Part shown: piece by piece, positions 25,570 through 34,729 of the stretch | How the letters are laid out: every line of letters begins with the position of its first letter | Position numbering within the stretch: position 1 is the first letter of the stretch | Assembly (NCBI RefSeq): GCF_023707985.1 | Contig: NZ_BRCF01000005.1 | Span: 151,408-215,407, forward strand | Length of the DNA stretch: 64,000 nucleotides | Direction: 5' to 3' | Source: Sporosarcina sp. NCCP-2716 | Lineage (GTDB): Bacteria; Bacillota; Bacilli; Bacillales_A; Planococcaceae | The notes under the pieces: model-generated | Told to the model about the DNA's origin: nothing | What the model saw: only the letters and a program-made list of their open reading frames with translations | Databases searched by the model: none | Made by a program: the position numbers and the translations under genes

Positions 25570-25612
25570 AAAACTGTCCCAATCTGCCGGAATATTCGGC
25601 AGATCGGGACAG
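25570..25612 (-). terminator. terminator of the 25.7-kb amidohydrolase gene
   Basis: On the minus strand CTGTCCC-ATCTGCCG pairs with CGGCAGAT-GGGACAG and is followed by TTTTC. Confidence 0.82.
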
Positions 25613-25671
25613 CGGTGCAGCCATTTTAAAATATGATCTGTATCAGTGAACTGTCGAAAAGGGTGCGGAAC

Positions 25672-26835
25672 TCACTCCTGGCTGCGCAGGGCTGCAGCGC
25701 CGAGCGTTTTGGCGGCTGTCAGCATGGCCGACTCATCGAAGTCGAACATCGGATGGTGGTGCGGATACGCTTTTTCCGGCTGTGCGCCTGTGAAGAAGAA
25801 CGTGCCGGGCACCTTTTCCAAGTAATACGCGAAGTCCTCACCGCCCATTTGCGGTACGGTTTCAATGACGGCTTTCACACCGGGCACTTCTTGTGCAATG
25901 TCCCGCAGGAATTCCGTCTCCTTCTCGTGATTGACGACCGCAGGATAGCCGCGCGTGTATGTCACGTCGATTACTGCGTCGTGCATCAGGGCAGTGCCGT
26001 CTGCGATGCGCTGGATCTCCATCTCCATCAGATCCCGGATGGCCGGGGAGAAAGTCCGGACCGTTCCGAGCAGTTCCGCTTTATCCGCAATGATATTAAA
26101 AGCATTATCCGACATGAACGAACCGATCGTGACGACCGCGGATTCGAGCGGGTCGACACGGCGCGACACGAGCTGCTGGAGATTCGTGACGAATTGGGAA
26201 GCGATGACGATGGCATCTTTCGTCTGATGAGGGGATGCCCCGTGTCCGCCAGCTCCCTGCACGGTGATCTCGATCCGGTCTGCCGCCGCCATGATCGGGC
26301 CGCTGACATATTGGACCGTATTCGCCTCCATCAGCGACCACAAGTGCGTGCCGAAGATGACATCGACGCCGTCCAGGCAGCCGTCTTCGATCATCGAGAT
26401 GGCTCCGCCCGGCGCATATTCCTCCGCGTGCTGGTGGATGAAGATATACGTGCCGGCGAGATCATCTTTCATCTCATGGAACGCCTTGGCGAGCTGCAGC
26501 AGTGCGGCAGTATGGCCGTCGTGACCGCACGCATGCATCACTCCGGGCACTGTCGACTTGTATGGGACGTCTTTCTGGTCCTGGATCGGCAGGGCGTCGA
26601 AATCAGCCCGGAGAGCGACTGTCTTGCCGGGCCGTTTGCCTTCGATGCGGGCGACAACGCCATTTCCGCCGACTCCGCTGCGGAAATCGACGCCGAGTTC
26701 TTCATAGAATTTCTGTATGTACTTGGCAGTTTCCGTCTCATGGAATGAAACTTCCGGGTGCTGGTGCAAGTACCGGCGGATCGCCACCATATCGTCGAAA
26801 GAGCCGTCGAGCAGCGCATAGAGTTGTTCGTTCAT
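25672..26835 (-). CDS. M20-family metal-dependent amidohydrolase
   Basis: A 387-residue zinc amidohydrolase of the M20D type (N-acyl amino acid or hippurate hydrolases). LHQHPEVSFHE, ADFDALPIQ, HACGHDGHTAALL (metal ligands), HQHAEEYAPGG (catalytic Glu and metal) and MGGEDFAYY are diagnostic. The dimerisation domain spans about 180-290. ATG 26835 with AAAGGGGATG is preferred over a GTG-led extension of 21 residues. It is a distant paralog of the AmhX-like protein at 6668. Monocistronic, substrate unknown. Confidence 0.9.
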   Translation of the reverse strand: MNEQLYALLDGSFDDMVAIRRYLHQHPEVSFHETETAKYIQKFYEELGVDFRSGVGGNGVVARIEGKRPGKTVALRADFDALPIQDQKDVPYKSTVPGVMHACGHDGHTAALLQLAKAFHEMKDDLAGTYIFIHQHAEEYAPGGAISMIEDGCLDGVDVIFGTHLWSLMEANTVQYVSGPIMAAADRIEITVQGAGGHGASPHQTKDAIVIASQFVTNLQQLVSRRVDPLESAVVTIGSFMSDNAFNIIADKAELLGTVRTFSPAIRDLMEMEIQRIADGTALMHDAVIDVTYTRGYPAVVNHEKETEFLRDIAQEVPGVKAVIETVPQMGGEDFAYYLEKVPGTFFFTGAQPEKAYPHHHPMFDFDESAMLTAAKTLGAAALRSQE

Positions 26836-26925
26836 CAGGACATCCCCTTTTCTCAAAAGTGTACGTCCAAGTATAGCAGTCTGTTTTTTAACTCGCAATT
26901 ATCCGGTAATTTGAAATCCGGCAAT

Positions 26926-26952
26926 TAAAAAAAGAGGCGCGCAGCCTCTTTC
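26926..26952 (-). terminator. terminator of hmoB
   Basis: On the minus strand AAAGAGGCTGC pairs with GCGCCTCTTT and ends in a T-run, 35 bases past the hmoB stop. Confidence 0.85.
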
Positions 26953-26986
26953 CTTCAAAACGGTCATGCTTTCCGACGTGCACCTT

Positions 26987-27505
26987 TCACGCATCTTTAT
27001 CCTGGAACGAACTGTAGAGCGATAAGTAGGGCGCACTCGTGAACATATGGATGGCCGGTCCGGCGAGCGCGTCCGCCTGGGATGTGTCGTATGCCTCTTT
27101 GAACGCATCCGTATGTTGCGCCGTATCGAATGAGCGGGCGTCTGTCCATTCGGTCAGGATGACGTACGTGTCCGAACCGATCGGCCGGAGCAGACGGTAG
27201 GCGACGAACCCTTGCGCATCCGCCATTTTGCTGTAGTTCTTCTTGAACTGGTCTTCGAACACCGGCTTGCCTTCGTCGGACACGGGCACGTTGTTCATTG
27301 CGAAAAAGCCCTGGTCCTGCAGCTGTCCGAGTTCTGCGATCACTTCGTAGCGGTGCGGCGTCTGAAACACCGACTTGCCTTCCGTCTCGTGAATCAGTAG
27401 CGAAGTGCCGCTGCCATGCATGAGGATCATCCCCTCATCCGGATATTTCTTTTTCACCTGCTCCATGAAATCCGCGGTTCCACGGGTCGTGTAGATGTTT
27501 GTCAT
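26987..27505 (-). CDS. hmoB: haem-degrading monooxygenase HmoB-like
   Basis: A 172-residue protein whose C-terminal half (about 65-165) is an antibiotic-biosynthesis-monooxygenase/IsdG-type ferredoxin fold: FFAMNNVPVSDEGKPVFEDQF, GFVAYRLLRP, YVILTEWTDARSF. Such proteins oxidatively open haem. The N-terminal half is an extra domain seen in HmoB. In B. subtilis hmoB (yhgC) also lies divergently just upstream of the hemE operon, which supports the name; haem synthesis and breakdown face each other across a 240-base region. Confidence 0.85.
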   Translation of the reverse strand: MTNIYTTRGTADFMEQVKKKYPDEGMILMHGSGTSLLIHETEGKSVFQTPHRYEVIAELGQLQDQGFFAMNNVPVSDEGKPVFEDQFKKNYSKMADAQGFVAYRLLRPIGSDTYVILTEWTDARSFDTAQHTDAFKEAYDTSQADALAGPAIHMFTSAPYLSLYSSFQDKDA

Positions 27506-27745
27506 CGAAATTGCCTCCCTTGGCTGATCTGTTCTAGTTTAGTCGATATACTCTTCTCTCATTAATTCCCGAAATCCTGCCTGCAAAACAAGACGTGTCC
27601 AAACAGCGGCGAAATGTAGCACAAATTTATGACATCGAATGTGTATCCCTATACATCCCGACCGAATCAGTCTATATTGAAAACGATATGCTGTGCAAAA
27701 CAGCGGAACACCGTCCGGTAAATAGAAAATTGGGGGAGACTGTTC

Positions 27746-28795
27746 ATGACAACTTTCAACGATACACTTCTTCGTGCTGCGCGCGGAGAGCAGATTGACC
27801 ACACGCCTGTCTGGTACATGCGGCAGGCTGGGAGGTCGCAGCCGGAATACCGTGCGATAAAGGAAAAGTACTCATTGGAGGAAATTACGCATCAGCCGGA
27901 GTTATGTGCCTATGTCACGAAACTTCCGGTCGATCAGTACGGCGTGGACGCGGCCATCCTGTACAAGGACATCGTGACGCCGCTTCCCGGGATGGGTGTC
28001 GACGTGGCCATCAAGGCGGGCGTCGGTCCTGTCATCGCAAATCCGATCCGCTCCGTCGCGGACATCGAAAAACTGACGACGATGCACCCGGAAGATGACA
28101 TTCCGTTCGTGCTCGAGACGATCAAGATCCTGACGAAGGAACAGCTCAACGTGCCGCTCATCGGCTTCGCCGGCGCACCGTTCACACTCGCAAGCTACAT
28201 GATCGAAGGCGGTCCTTCGAAAAACTATGCGCGGACGAAGGCGATGATGGTGTCGGAACCGGAAGCCTGGTTCCTGCTCATGGATAAATTGGCGGATACG
28301 ATGATCGAGTATGTCGGTGCGCAAGTGAAGGCCGGCGCGAGCGCGATCCAGATCTTCGACTCATGGGTCGGGGCGCTGAACGTGCAGGACTACCGGATCT
28401 TCATCAAGCCGGTCATGGAACGGATCTTCACGGAGCTGCGTGCATTGAATGTGCCGCTCATCACGTTCGGCGTCGGGGCAAGCCACCTCGCGAACGAATG
28501 GCACGACCTGCCTGTCGACGTCGTAGGACTCGACTGGCGGTTGTCGATCGAGGAAGCCGGAAAGCGCGGGCTGACGAAGCCGCTGCAGGGGAACCTCGAT
28601 CCGACGATGCTGCTCGCCGACTGGCACGTCATCGAGGAACGCGCAAAAGTGATCATCGAACAGGGCGTCGCGCACGGCAGCCATATCTTCAACTTGGGCC
28701 ACGGGGTCTTCCCGGAGATCGAGCCTGCGAAGCTGAAGAAGCTGACGGAATTCATCCACACATACAGTGCGGAGCTGCGAGGTAAGAAAAACTAA
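27746..28795 (+). CDS. hemE: uroporphyrinogen decarboxylase
   Basis: HemE removes four carboxylates from uroporphyrinogen III to make coproporphyrinogen III in the cytoplasm. The 349-residue length is normal. [16 protein letters not shown] is the N-terminal signature, [17 protein letters not shown] is the second family signature, and IFDSWVGAL and NLGHGVFP are also conserved. It is the first gene of a hemE-hemH-hemY operon, with hemH starting 15 bases after its stop, the order of B. subtilis. Confidence 0.97.
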   Translation: MTTFNDTLLRAARGEQIDHTPVWYMRQAGRSQPEYRAIKEKYSLEEITHQPELCAYVTKLPVDQYGVDAAILYKDIVTPLPGMGVDVAIKAGVGPVIANPIRSVADIEKLTTMHPEDDIPFVLETIKILTKEQLNVPLIGFAGAPFTLASYMIEGGPSKNYARTKAMMVSEPEAWFLLMDKLADTMIEYVGAQVKAGASAIQIFDSWVGALNVQDYRIFIKPVMERIFTELRALNVPLITFGVGASHLANEWHDLPVDVVGLDWRLSIEEAGKRGLTKPLQGNLDPTMLLADWHVIEERAKVIIEQGVAHGSHIFNLGHGVFPEIEPAKLKKLTEFIHTYSAELRGKKN

Positions 28796-28810
28796 TATTG
28801 AGGTGAATTC

Positions 28811-29743
28811 ATGATGGGAAAACGTACAATGGGACTGCTTGTCATGGCGTACGGAACGCCATACAAGGAAGAAGACATCGAACCGTATTACACACACATC
28901 CGCCGGGGGCGCAAGCCAGCCCCGGAACAGCTGGAAGATCTGAAAAACCGATATGAAGCAATCGGCGGTATTTCGCCCCTTGCCCATATTACCGATGGCC
29001 AGGCGCAGGCGCTTTGCGACGCACTGAACAGCGCGCAGGATGACATCGAATTCAAGCTGTATGTCGGCCTGAAGCATATTACGCCGTTCATCGAAGAAGC
29101 GGTCGAGCAGATGAACAAGGACGGCATCACGGAAGCGGTCACTGTCGTTCTCGCTCCTCACTATTCCACGTTCTCGGTCAAGTCCTACAACACGCGGGCG
29201 GAAGAAGAGGCTGCGAAATACGGCATCACGATCCGCTCGGTCGAGAGCTGGTACAAACAGCCGAAGTTCCTGAAATACTGGGAAGAGAAGATCCGCGAGG
29301 CGTTCGACAGCATGGACAGCGGAGAGCGGGAGAAAGCAGTGCTCGTCGTCTCCGCACACTCCCTTCCGCAGAAGATCCGCGAAGCGGGCGACCCGTATCC
29401 GGATCAGCTAGAGGAAACGGCAAAACTGATCGCCGAGGCGGCAGACGTTCAAAACTATGCAGTCGGCTGGCAGAGTGAAGGCCAGACGGGCGAGCCGTGG
29501 CTCGGACCGGACGTCCAGGACCTGACGCGCGAGTTGTATGAGAATGACGGGTACCGCTCATTCGTCTACACGCCGGTCGGTTTCGTCTCCGATCACCTGG
29601 AAGTACTCTATGACAACGATTATGAGTGCAAAGTCGTCTGCGACGAACTCGGGGCTTCCTACCGCCGTCCGCCGATGCCGAATACCGATCCATTGTTCAT
29701 CGGCGCAGTTGCCGATGCCGTCTTGGACAAAGTGAACGAGTAA
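28811..29743 (+). CDS. hemH: coproporphyrin III ferrochelatase
   Basis: HemH (CpfC) inserts iron into coproporphyrin III in the Gram-positive branch of haem synthesis. The protein is 310 residues. [20 protein letters not shown] at the start, [10 protein letters not shown] with the metal-binding histidine, and [14 protein letters not shown] with the catalytic glutamate are present. It lacks the [2Fe-2S] extension and the membrane tail seen in some other lineages. Two adjacent ATGs (28811 and 28814) are possible starts after TTGAGGTGA. Confidence 0.97.
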   Translation: MMGKRTMGLLVMAYGTPYKEEDIEPYYTHIRRGRKPAPEQLEDLKNRYEAIGGISPLAHITDGQAQALCDALNSAQDDIEFKLYVGLKHITPFIEEAVEQMNKDGITEAVTVVLAPHYSTFSVKSYNTRAEEEAAKYGITIRSVESWYKQPKFLKYWEEKIREAFDSMDSGEREKAVLVVSAHSLPQKIREAGDPYPDQLEETAKLIAEAADVQNYAVGWQSEGQTGEPWLGPDVQDLTRELYENDGYRSFVYTPVGFVSDHLEVLYDNDYECKVVCDELGASYRRPPMPNTDPLFIGAVADAVLDKVNE

Positions 29744-29760
29744 GTTTTTGAAAAGGACGT

Positions 29761-31206
29761 GTGAAAGGAATGGACGAACAGCGTAAAAAAGTCGTTATTG
29801 CAGGGGGCGGGATCACCGGCCTGTCCGCTGCGTTCTATTTGCAGCAGCAGATCCGGAAGCAGCAGCTGCCCATCGACATCACCCTCGTGGAGGCGGCGCC
29901 CCGTCTCGGCGGCAAGATCCAGACCGTCCGGCGTAACGGCTATATAATCGAGCGCGGTCCAGATTCTTTCTTGATCCGTAAAAAAAGCATGGACCGTCTG
30001 GCGGAGGAACTCGGCATCGCCGATCAGCTGGTGAAGAATGCGACCGGGCAGTCGTTCGTCCTCTTGAACGATGAGCTCCACCCGATTCCGGGCGGTTCGA
30101 TCATGGGCGTGCCGACCGAAATCGGTCCGTTCCTGAAGAGCAATCTGTTTTCGCTGACAGGGAAACTGCGGGCGGCGGGCGATTTCTTTTTGCCGCGTTC
30201 CGAAATCCAGGGCGACCAGTCGCTCGGGAAGTTTTTCCGAAGACGGTTCGGCAATGAAGTCGTCAACAACCTGATTGAGCCGCTGCTGTCCGGTGTCTAT
30301 GCAGGCGATATCGATCAGATGAGCATGGAATCGACGTTTCCTCAGTTTGTCGACGTCGAAGCGAAACACCGCAGCCTGATCCTCGGCATGAAGAAGACAC
30401 GGCCGAAGCCGGAACAGCTGCCGACCAAAGGGCACGCGGCGAAGAAGGAAGGTGCGTTCCATACGTTCCGCAACGGACTCGAGACGATGGTGGAAGCACT
30501 TGAAGTGCAGCTGCCCGACGTGGAATTCATCAAAGGCGTCCGCCTGGAGAGCATCAATGAGCAGGACGGCACGACGTACGTCACGCTGAACGAAGGGACG
30601 GTCATCGAGGCGGATGCCGTCATCCTGACGACTGGACACGAAATGGCCCGGCGTTTGTTCGAGCCGCACGGCATCCTTCAGCAGCTTGGGCAGATCCGGA
30701 CGTCCTCCGTCGCGACGATCACGCTTGCCTTCCCTAAGGAAGCTGTCGTCCAGGACAAGGAAGGAACCGGTTTCCTCGTCTCACGCAGCGGCGATTATTC
30801 GATCACGGCGTGTACGTGGGTGAACCGGAAATGGCCGACGACGACACCGGACGGCAAAGTGCTGCTGCGGGCGTTCGTCGGCCGTATCGGTGAAGAAGCG
30901 ATCGTCGACTTGCCGGATGCGGAGATCGAACAGATTGTACTCGGCGACTTGCGTAAGATCTTCGAGATCCGCGGGGAGCCTGAATTCTCGGTCGTGACCC
31001 GCTGGAAAGAGGACCGGCCGCAATACCGGGTCGGCCATAAGAAGCTGATTGCGGAAGCGAAAGAAGAGATGCGCGCCGCATTCCCGAACATCGAGCTGGC
31101 GGGCGCCTCCTATGAAGGCGTCGGTCTGCCGGACTGCGTCGACCAGGGAAAAGCCGCCGCTGAGCGGGTGGCTGCCCGACTGACAGGTGCTCCACCAACC
31201 GAATAA
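29761..31206 (+). CDS. hemY: coproporphyrinogen III oxidase (HemY/CgoX)
   Basis: A FAD-dependent six-electron oxidase that converts coproporphyrinogen III to coproporphyrin III, the step before HemH in Firmicutes. The 481-residue protein opens with the dinucleotide fold VVIAGGGITGLSAAFYL and VEAAPRLGGKIQT, followed by ERGPDSFLIRK, and closes with the C-terminal FAD motif YEGVGLPDCVDQG. The start may be GTG 29761 or ATG 29770; AAAAGGA lies just before the first. It ends the haem operon and is followed by a terminator. Confidence 0.95.
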   Translation: MKGMDEQRKKVVIAGGGITGLSAAFYLQQQIRKQQLPIDITLVEAAPRLGGKIQTVRRNGYIIERGPDSFLIRKKSMDRLAEELGIADQLVKNATGQSFVLLNDELHPIPGGSIMGVPTEIGPFLKSNLFSLTGKLRAAGDFFLPRSEIQGDQSLGKFFRRRFGNEVVNNLIEPLLSGVYAGDIDQMSMESTFPQFVDVEAKHRSLILGMKKTRPKPEQLPTKGHAAKKEGAFHTFRNGLETMVEALEVQLPDVEFIKGVRLESINEQDGTTYVTLNEGTVIEADAVILTTGHEMARRLFEPHGILQQLGQIRTSSVATITLAFPKEAVVQDKEGTGFLVSRSGDYSITACTWVNRKWPTTTPDGKVLLRAFVGRIGEEAIVDLPDAEIEQIVLGDLRKIFEIRGEPEFSVVTRWKEDRPQYRVGHKKLIAEAKEEMRAAFPNIELAGASYEGVGLPDCVDQGKAAAERVAARLTGAPPTE

Positions 31207-31216
31207 TTTTTTCGGG

Positions 31217-31250
31217 AACCGCCTCTGCCATATCCGGCAGGGGCGGTTTT
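31217..31250 (+). terminator. terminator of the hem operon
   Basis: AACCGCC-TCTGCC pairs with GGCAG-GGGCGGTT, followed by TT. Confidence 0.82.
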
Positions 31251-31275
31251 CGTCGTGGGGCAGAGGGGGTTGGCG

Positions 31276-31338
31276 CATGTGGGAGGCATATCGGCCAGAT
31301 GGGGAGCGGTATCGGCCGAATGGGGAAGTTGATCGGCA
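31276..31338. repeat. 21-bp-phased intergenic array, locus B (3 units)
   Basis: Three consecutive 21-base units start at 31276, 31297 and 31318, each of the form (A/G)ATGGGGAGCGGTATCGGCC with variation. They resemble the units at 46405 and the reverse complement of those at 39160. The array lies between convergent hemY and yhfH. Confidence 0.7.
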
Positions 31339-31367
31339 AGAAGAAACGATTCTGAATTGTATCTAAG

Positions 31368-31406
31368 TTGTGTGACGCACAGGTACCTAAAAAGAAAGAG
31401 GGTACC
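31368..31406. repeat. dispersed GGTACC...TGTGCGTCACACAA motif, copy 2 (inverted)
   Basis: TTGTGTGACGCACAGGTACC (31368-31387) is the exact reverse complement of 14606-14625, and a second GGTACC follows at 31401, 19 bases along. The neighbouring bases include AATTCAGA in both copies. Confidence 0.7.
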
Positions 31407-31419
31407 TGAAAAGAATGTC

Positions 31420-31453
31420 AAAAAAAGCTGGCCGGATGGTCCGGTCAGCTTTG
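31420..31453 (-). terminator. terminator of yhfH
   Basis: On the minus strand AAAGCTG-CCGG pairs with CCGG-CAGCTTT and runs into seven T residues. Confidence 0.85.
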
Positions 31454-31478
31454 GTGTCGTGAAGATAAGTTGTGTTGA

Positions 31479-31601
31479 TCATTCCGAGCAGGTCGGACAG
31501 GTTGCCTGGTAGCACTCGTGCTGCTCTTCGAATTGTTCACCGCACGTGGCACATTGCTTCGGAGGAAGGTTCTTAAAAAACTCGACAACGTTTTCGATCA
31601 T
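31479..31601 (-). CDS. yhfH: YhfH-family small zinc-ribbon-like protein
   Basis: A 40-residue protein with two cysteine pairs, CATC (after FFKNLPPKQ) and CPTC at the C-terminus, plus HECYQ between them; this looks like a tiny zinc ribbon. B. subtilis YhfH has the same layout and also lies just before lplJ. GGAGCGG sits six bases before the ATG and a terminator follows. Function is unknown. The 299 bases between it and lplJ hold divergent promoters but nothing else recognised. Confidence 0.78.
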   Translation of the reverse strand: MIENVVEFFKNLPPKQCATCGEQFEEQHECYQATCPTCSE

Positions 31602-31900
31602 AGAAATCCGCTCCATTCGATTTGTAATAGTACTGCTTCTTCCGTAGGCGTTTGTTATGCAACAGGGCCGGCAAAAAAATAGTCGTCCTTATACCTTTGT
31701 ACTAGGACTTCGACTTGTTATTCATAGTGTATTATAACAGTAGGAGAATTGCAACTGATATAGCGGAATTATTTAAAAATTTTTTATATTGTCAATAAAA
31801 GGCCGTCCTTTCAGCTATGGATGGCGATACGGGAACAGGGTGATCCGCCGCCGGATATGGTAGAATGGCAGTAATCATGACGTACAGAGGAGAGAAGACG

Positions 31901-32893
31901 ATGCAATTTGTAGACAATAAAGGAATAACTGATCCGCGCATCAACCTGGCGATCGAGGAATATATACTGAAGAATATGGATGTCGATGAAGACTCCTACT
32001 TGCTGTTCTATATCAACGAGCCGTCGATCATCATCGGCAAGAACCAGAACACGATCGAAGAGATCGATACGGAGTATGTCGATTCGAACGGCATCCATGT
32101 CGTCCGGAGGCTGTCGGGCGGCGGGGCTGTGTATCATGACACAGGCAATCTGAATTTCAGTTTCATCACGAAAGATGACGGGCAGTCGTTCCGCAACTTC
32201 AAGAAGTTCACGGAACCGGTCGTAGAAGCGCTCGGCAAGATGGGCGTGAAGGCGGAGCTGCTCGGCCGGAACGATCTGCTCGTCGATGGGAAGAAAGTGT
32301 CGGGCAATGCGCAGTTCGCGACGAACGGCCGGATGTTCAGCCACGGGACGCTCATGTTCGACACGGAGATCGAGGAAGTCGTCAATGCGCTCCGCGTGAA
32401 GAAGGACAAGATCGAGTCGAAGGGCATCAAGTCGATCCGCAGCCGGGTGGCTAACATTTCGGATTATATGGAGCAGGACATGACGATCGAACAGTTCCGC
32501 CTGGAGATACTGAAGTCGATCTTCGGCGGGGAAGAGAATATTGAATACAAAGAGCTGACGGATGAGGACTGGGCGAACATCCGCAAGCTGTCCGAGGAGC
32601 GCTACGGCAACTGGGACTGGAACTACGGCCGGTCGCCGAAGTGCAACGTGCAGCATTCGCACCGGTTCCCGGTCGGCAGCATCGATGTCCGGCTGCAGGT
32701 CGAAAAAGGGACGATCCACGAAGTGCACATCTTCGGCGATTTCTTCGGCATCGGCGACGTGTCTGAACTCGAGGAGCGCCTTGCCGGCTGCCAGTACGAC
32801 CGCGAGTCGATCACAGCTGCGGTGAGCACGCTCGACATCCCGAAACTGCTCGGCGGCATCACGCAGGAAGAATTCGTCAATCTCATTTATTAA
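31901..32893 (+). CDS. lplJ: lipoate-protein ligase
   Basis: A 330-residue LplA/LplJ-type enzyme that activates free lipoate with ATP and attaches it to lipoyl domains of 2-oxoacid dehydrogenases and GcvH. INEPSIIIGKNQNT, VRRLSGGGAVYHD and NDLLVDGKKVSGNAQ (with the conserved lysine) are the catalytic signatures; HGTLMFDT follows. The C-terminal accessory domain is about 250-330. ATG 31901 has AGGAGAG six bases before it. Synteny with B. subtilis yhfH-lplJ-lcfB supports the symbol. A terminator follows. Confidence 0.95.
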   Translation: MQFVDNKGITDPRINLAIEEYILKNMDVDEDSYLLFYINEPSIIIGKNQNTIEEIDTEYVDSNGIHVVRRLSGGGAVYHDTGNLNFSFITKDDGQSFRNFKKFTEPVVEALGKMGVKAELLGRNDLLVDGKKVSGNAQFATNGRMFSHGTLMFDTEIEEVVNALRVKKDKIESKGIKSIRSRVANISDYMEQDMTIEQFRLEILKSIFGGEENIEYKELTDEDWANIRKLSEERYGNWDWNYGRSPKCNVQHSHRFPVGSIDVRLQVEKGTIHEVHIFGDFFGIGDVSELEERLAGCQYDRESITAAVSTLDIPKLLGGITQEEFVNLIY

Positions 32894-32900
32894 TTCCGCA

Positions 32901-32944
32901 ACAGGTGCTGCGCCGGTTAAATCACCGGAACAGCGCCTGTTTTT
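32901..32944 (+). terminator. terminator after lplJ
   Basis: ACAGG-GCTG-CCGGT pairs with ACCGG-CAGC-CCTGT, followed by TTTTT. Confidence 0.82.
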
Positions 32945-33017
32945 CCATTGCCGGAAAAGACGCCGGCCTGCCAGTTGCGGTATACTGGAAGTACTTGTGA
33001 AGGAGGCACGGATACTT

Positions 33018-33722
33018 ATGGAACAACATCGTATTTTCATTGTGGAGGACGACCGCAAAATCTCCGGACTGCTTGCGGATACGCTGCGGAAGTACCAGTA
33101 TGACGTCGCCGTAGCGGAGGATTTCGACCGGATTTCGGATGAATGCCTGGCGTTCGATCCGCATCTGATCCTGCTCGACATCAACCTGCCGACATACGAC
33201 GGCTATTACTGGTGCCGCCAGCTGCGTACGCAGACGACGTGCCCGATCCTGTTCATCTCGGCGCGGTCGGGGGACATGGACCAGGTGTTCGCGCTCGAGA
33301 ACGGCGGGGATGACTTCATTACGAAACCGTTCCATTACGATGTCGTGCTCGCGAAGATCCGCAGCCATCTGCGCCGCTCGTTCGGTGAGTATGCACCGGC
33401 TCAGGGCGAACGCATCGTCAAAGCGGGGACGCTCACGCTGTTCGCCGAGCGGATGGAACTGCAGGCGGGCGAGACGGTCGTGCCGCTGCAGAAGAAGGAA
33501 TGTATCATCCTCGAACTGCTCATGGAGGCGGCGCCGAAAGTCGTCTCGCGCGAAACGCTGCTCGAGGAATTGTGGGACGACCAGTCGTTTGTCGATGAAA
33601 ACACACTGAACGTCAACATCGCGCGGGTGCGGAAGAAACTCGCCGATTTCCATATCCTCTCGACGATCGATACAGTGCGGGGCGCCGGCTACCGGTTCAT
33701 GCTGGCGCCGGAAGAAGCATGA
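33018..33722 (+). CDS. bceR: BceR-type response regulator
   Basis: A 234-residue OmpR-family regulator, the first gene of a four-gene BceRS-AB module. The receiver has EDDRK and phospho-acceptor Asp54 in LILLDINLPTYDG, then SARSGDMDQ and KPFHYDVVLAKI. The winged-helix DNA-binding domain is about 130-232 (KKECIILELLMEAAPKVVSR, NVNIARVRKKL). It would activate the downstream ABC transporter genes when the transporter senses a bacitracin-like peptide. AAGGAGG lies upstream of ATG 33018. bceS overlaps by four bases (ATGA). Confidence 0.93.
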   Translation: MEQHRIFIVEDDRKISGLLADTLRKYQYDVAVAEDFDRISDECLAFDPHLILLDINLPTYDGYYWCRQLRTQTTCPILFISARSGDMDQVFALENGGDDFITKPFHYDVVLAKIRSHLRRSFGEYAPAQGERIVKAGTLTLFAERMELQAGETVVPLQKKECIILELLMEAAPKVVSRETLLEELWDDQSFVDENTLNVNIARVRKKLADFHILSTIDTVRGAGYRFMLAPEEA

Positions 33723-34729
33723 ACAAGTACAAACTGTTCGCTCGCGAACACGTCGCATTCCTGCTGTTCCAGCTGGGCCTGCTGCTGTTCCTCGTCCTGC
33801 TGTTCTGGCTAGACGGCGCGCGCGACTGGAGCACGGCGGTGTATGCGATCCTCATGGGGCTGCTGCTGACAATCGGCTACCTGATTGCGAAGTTCATCAC
33901 CCGGCGGTCGTTCTACGACGTGCTCGAAACGGAGCCCGGCCGCATGGAGGATGCACTGATCGGACGGCCGCAGACGCCGGAGCACCGGCTTACGGCCGAA
34001 TACATGCGGAAACTTTACAGGCTGTACCATAGCGACGTCCAGAAACTGGATACCGCACAGCACCGGCAATTGCACTTCATCAACCAATGGGTGCATCAGA
34101 TGAAAACCCCGATCTCTGTGCTCGGCCTGCTTTTGCAGGAAGAGGAGCTCGATCGGAAAAGTTTCCGGGAGGAGCTCGACCGGCTGCAGGACGGGCTCGA
34201 TGCGGTGCTCGTCAATGCGCGTCTCGAGACGTTCGAAGACGACATGCGGATCGAGCGCGTCCAGCTCGCGGAACTCGTGCGCAGCGCCGTGTCGGAGCAT
34301 AAGCGGCTGTTCATCGCCAACAGTGTGTTCCCGCAGACCGACATCGATGAGCATTTCGTCGTGGCGACGGATCCGAAATGGATGAAGATTATCCTCGGGC
34401 AGTTCCTGACGAATGCAGTGAAGTATACGTTCGAGAAGGGCAGGAAAGTGACCATCTCAGCCGTGCAGATCGAACAGGGCATCCGGCTGACGGTGCGCGA
34501 CGAAGGGATCGGCATCCCGGAGACCGATCTTAAACGGGTGACGCGTGCGTTCTTCACGGGGGAAAACGGGCGCAAGACGGGCGAATCGACCGGCATGGGG
34601 CTCTATATCGCCTCGGAAGTGTGCGGCCGGCTCGGCCATCCGCTGACGATCGAGTCGGAAGCGGGCGAAGGGACGGCGGTTTCCGTCCTGTTTTTGAATG
34701 GAGAGGCGGTGGAGACCTATGGCGCGTAA
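33719..34729 (+). CDS. bceS: BceS-type intramembrane-sensing histidine kinase
   Basis: A 336-residue kinase with two N-terminal membrane helices (about 13-31 and 40-60) and almost no extracytoplasmic loop, the hallmark of BceS-type kinases, which take their signal from the ABC transporter. The phospho-acceptor is His126 in VHQMKTPISVLGLLL; the ATPase has NAVKYTF, DEGIGIPE and TGMGLYIA. Its start overlaps the bceR stop and its end overlaps bceA, so all genes are translationally coupled. Confidence 0.93.
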   Translation: MNKYKLFAREHVAFLLFQLGLLLFLVLLFWLDGARDWSTAVYAILMGLLLTIGYLIAKFITRRSFYDVLETEPGRMEDALIGRPQTPEHRLTAEYMRKLYRLYHSDVQKLDTAQHRQLHFINQWVHQMKTPISVLGLLLQEEELDRKSFREELDRLQDGLDAVLVNARLETFEDDMRIERVQLAELVRSAVSEHKRLFIANSVFPQTDIDEHFVVATDPKWMKIILGQFLTNAVKYTFEKGRKVTISAVQIEQGIRLTVRDEGIGIPETDLKRVTRAFFTGENGRKTGESTGMGLYIASEVCGRLGHPLTIESEAGEGTAVSVLFLNGEAVETYGA

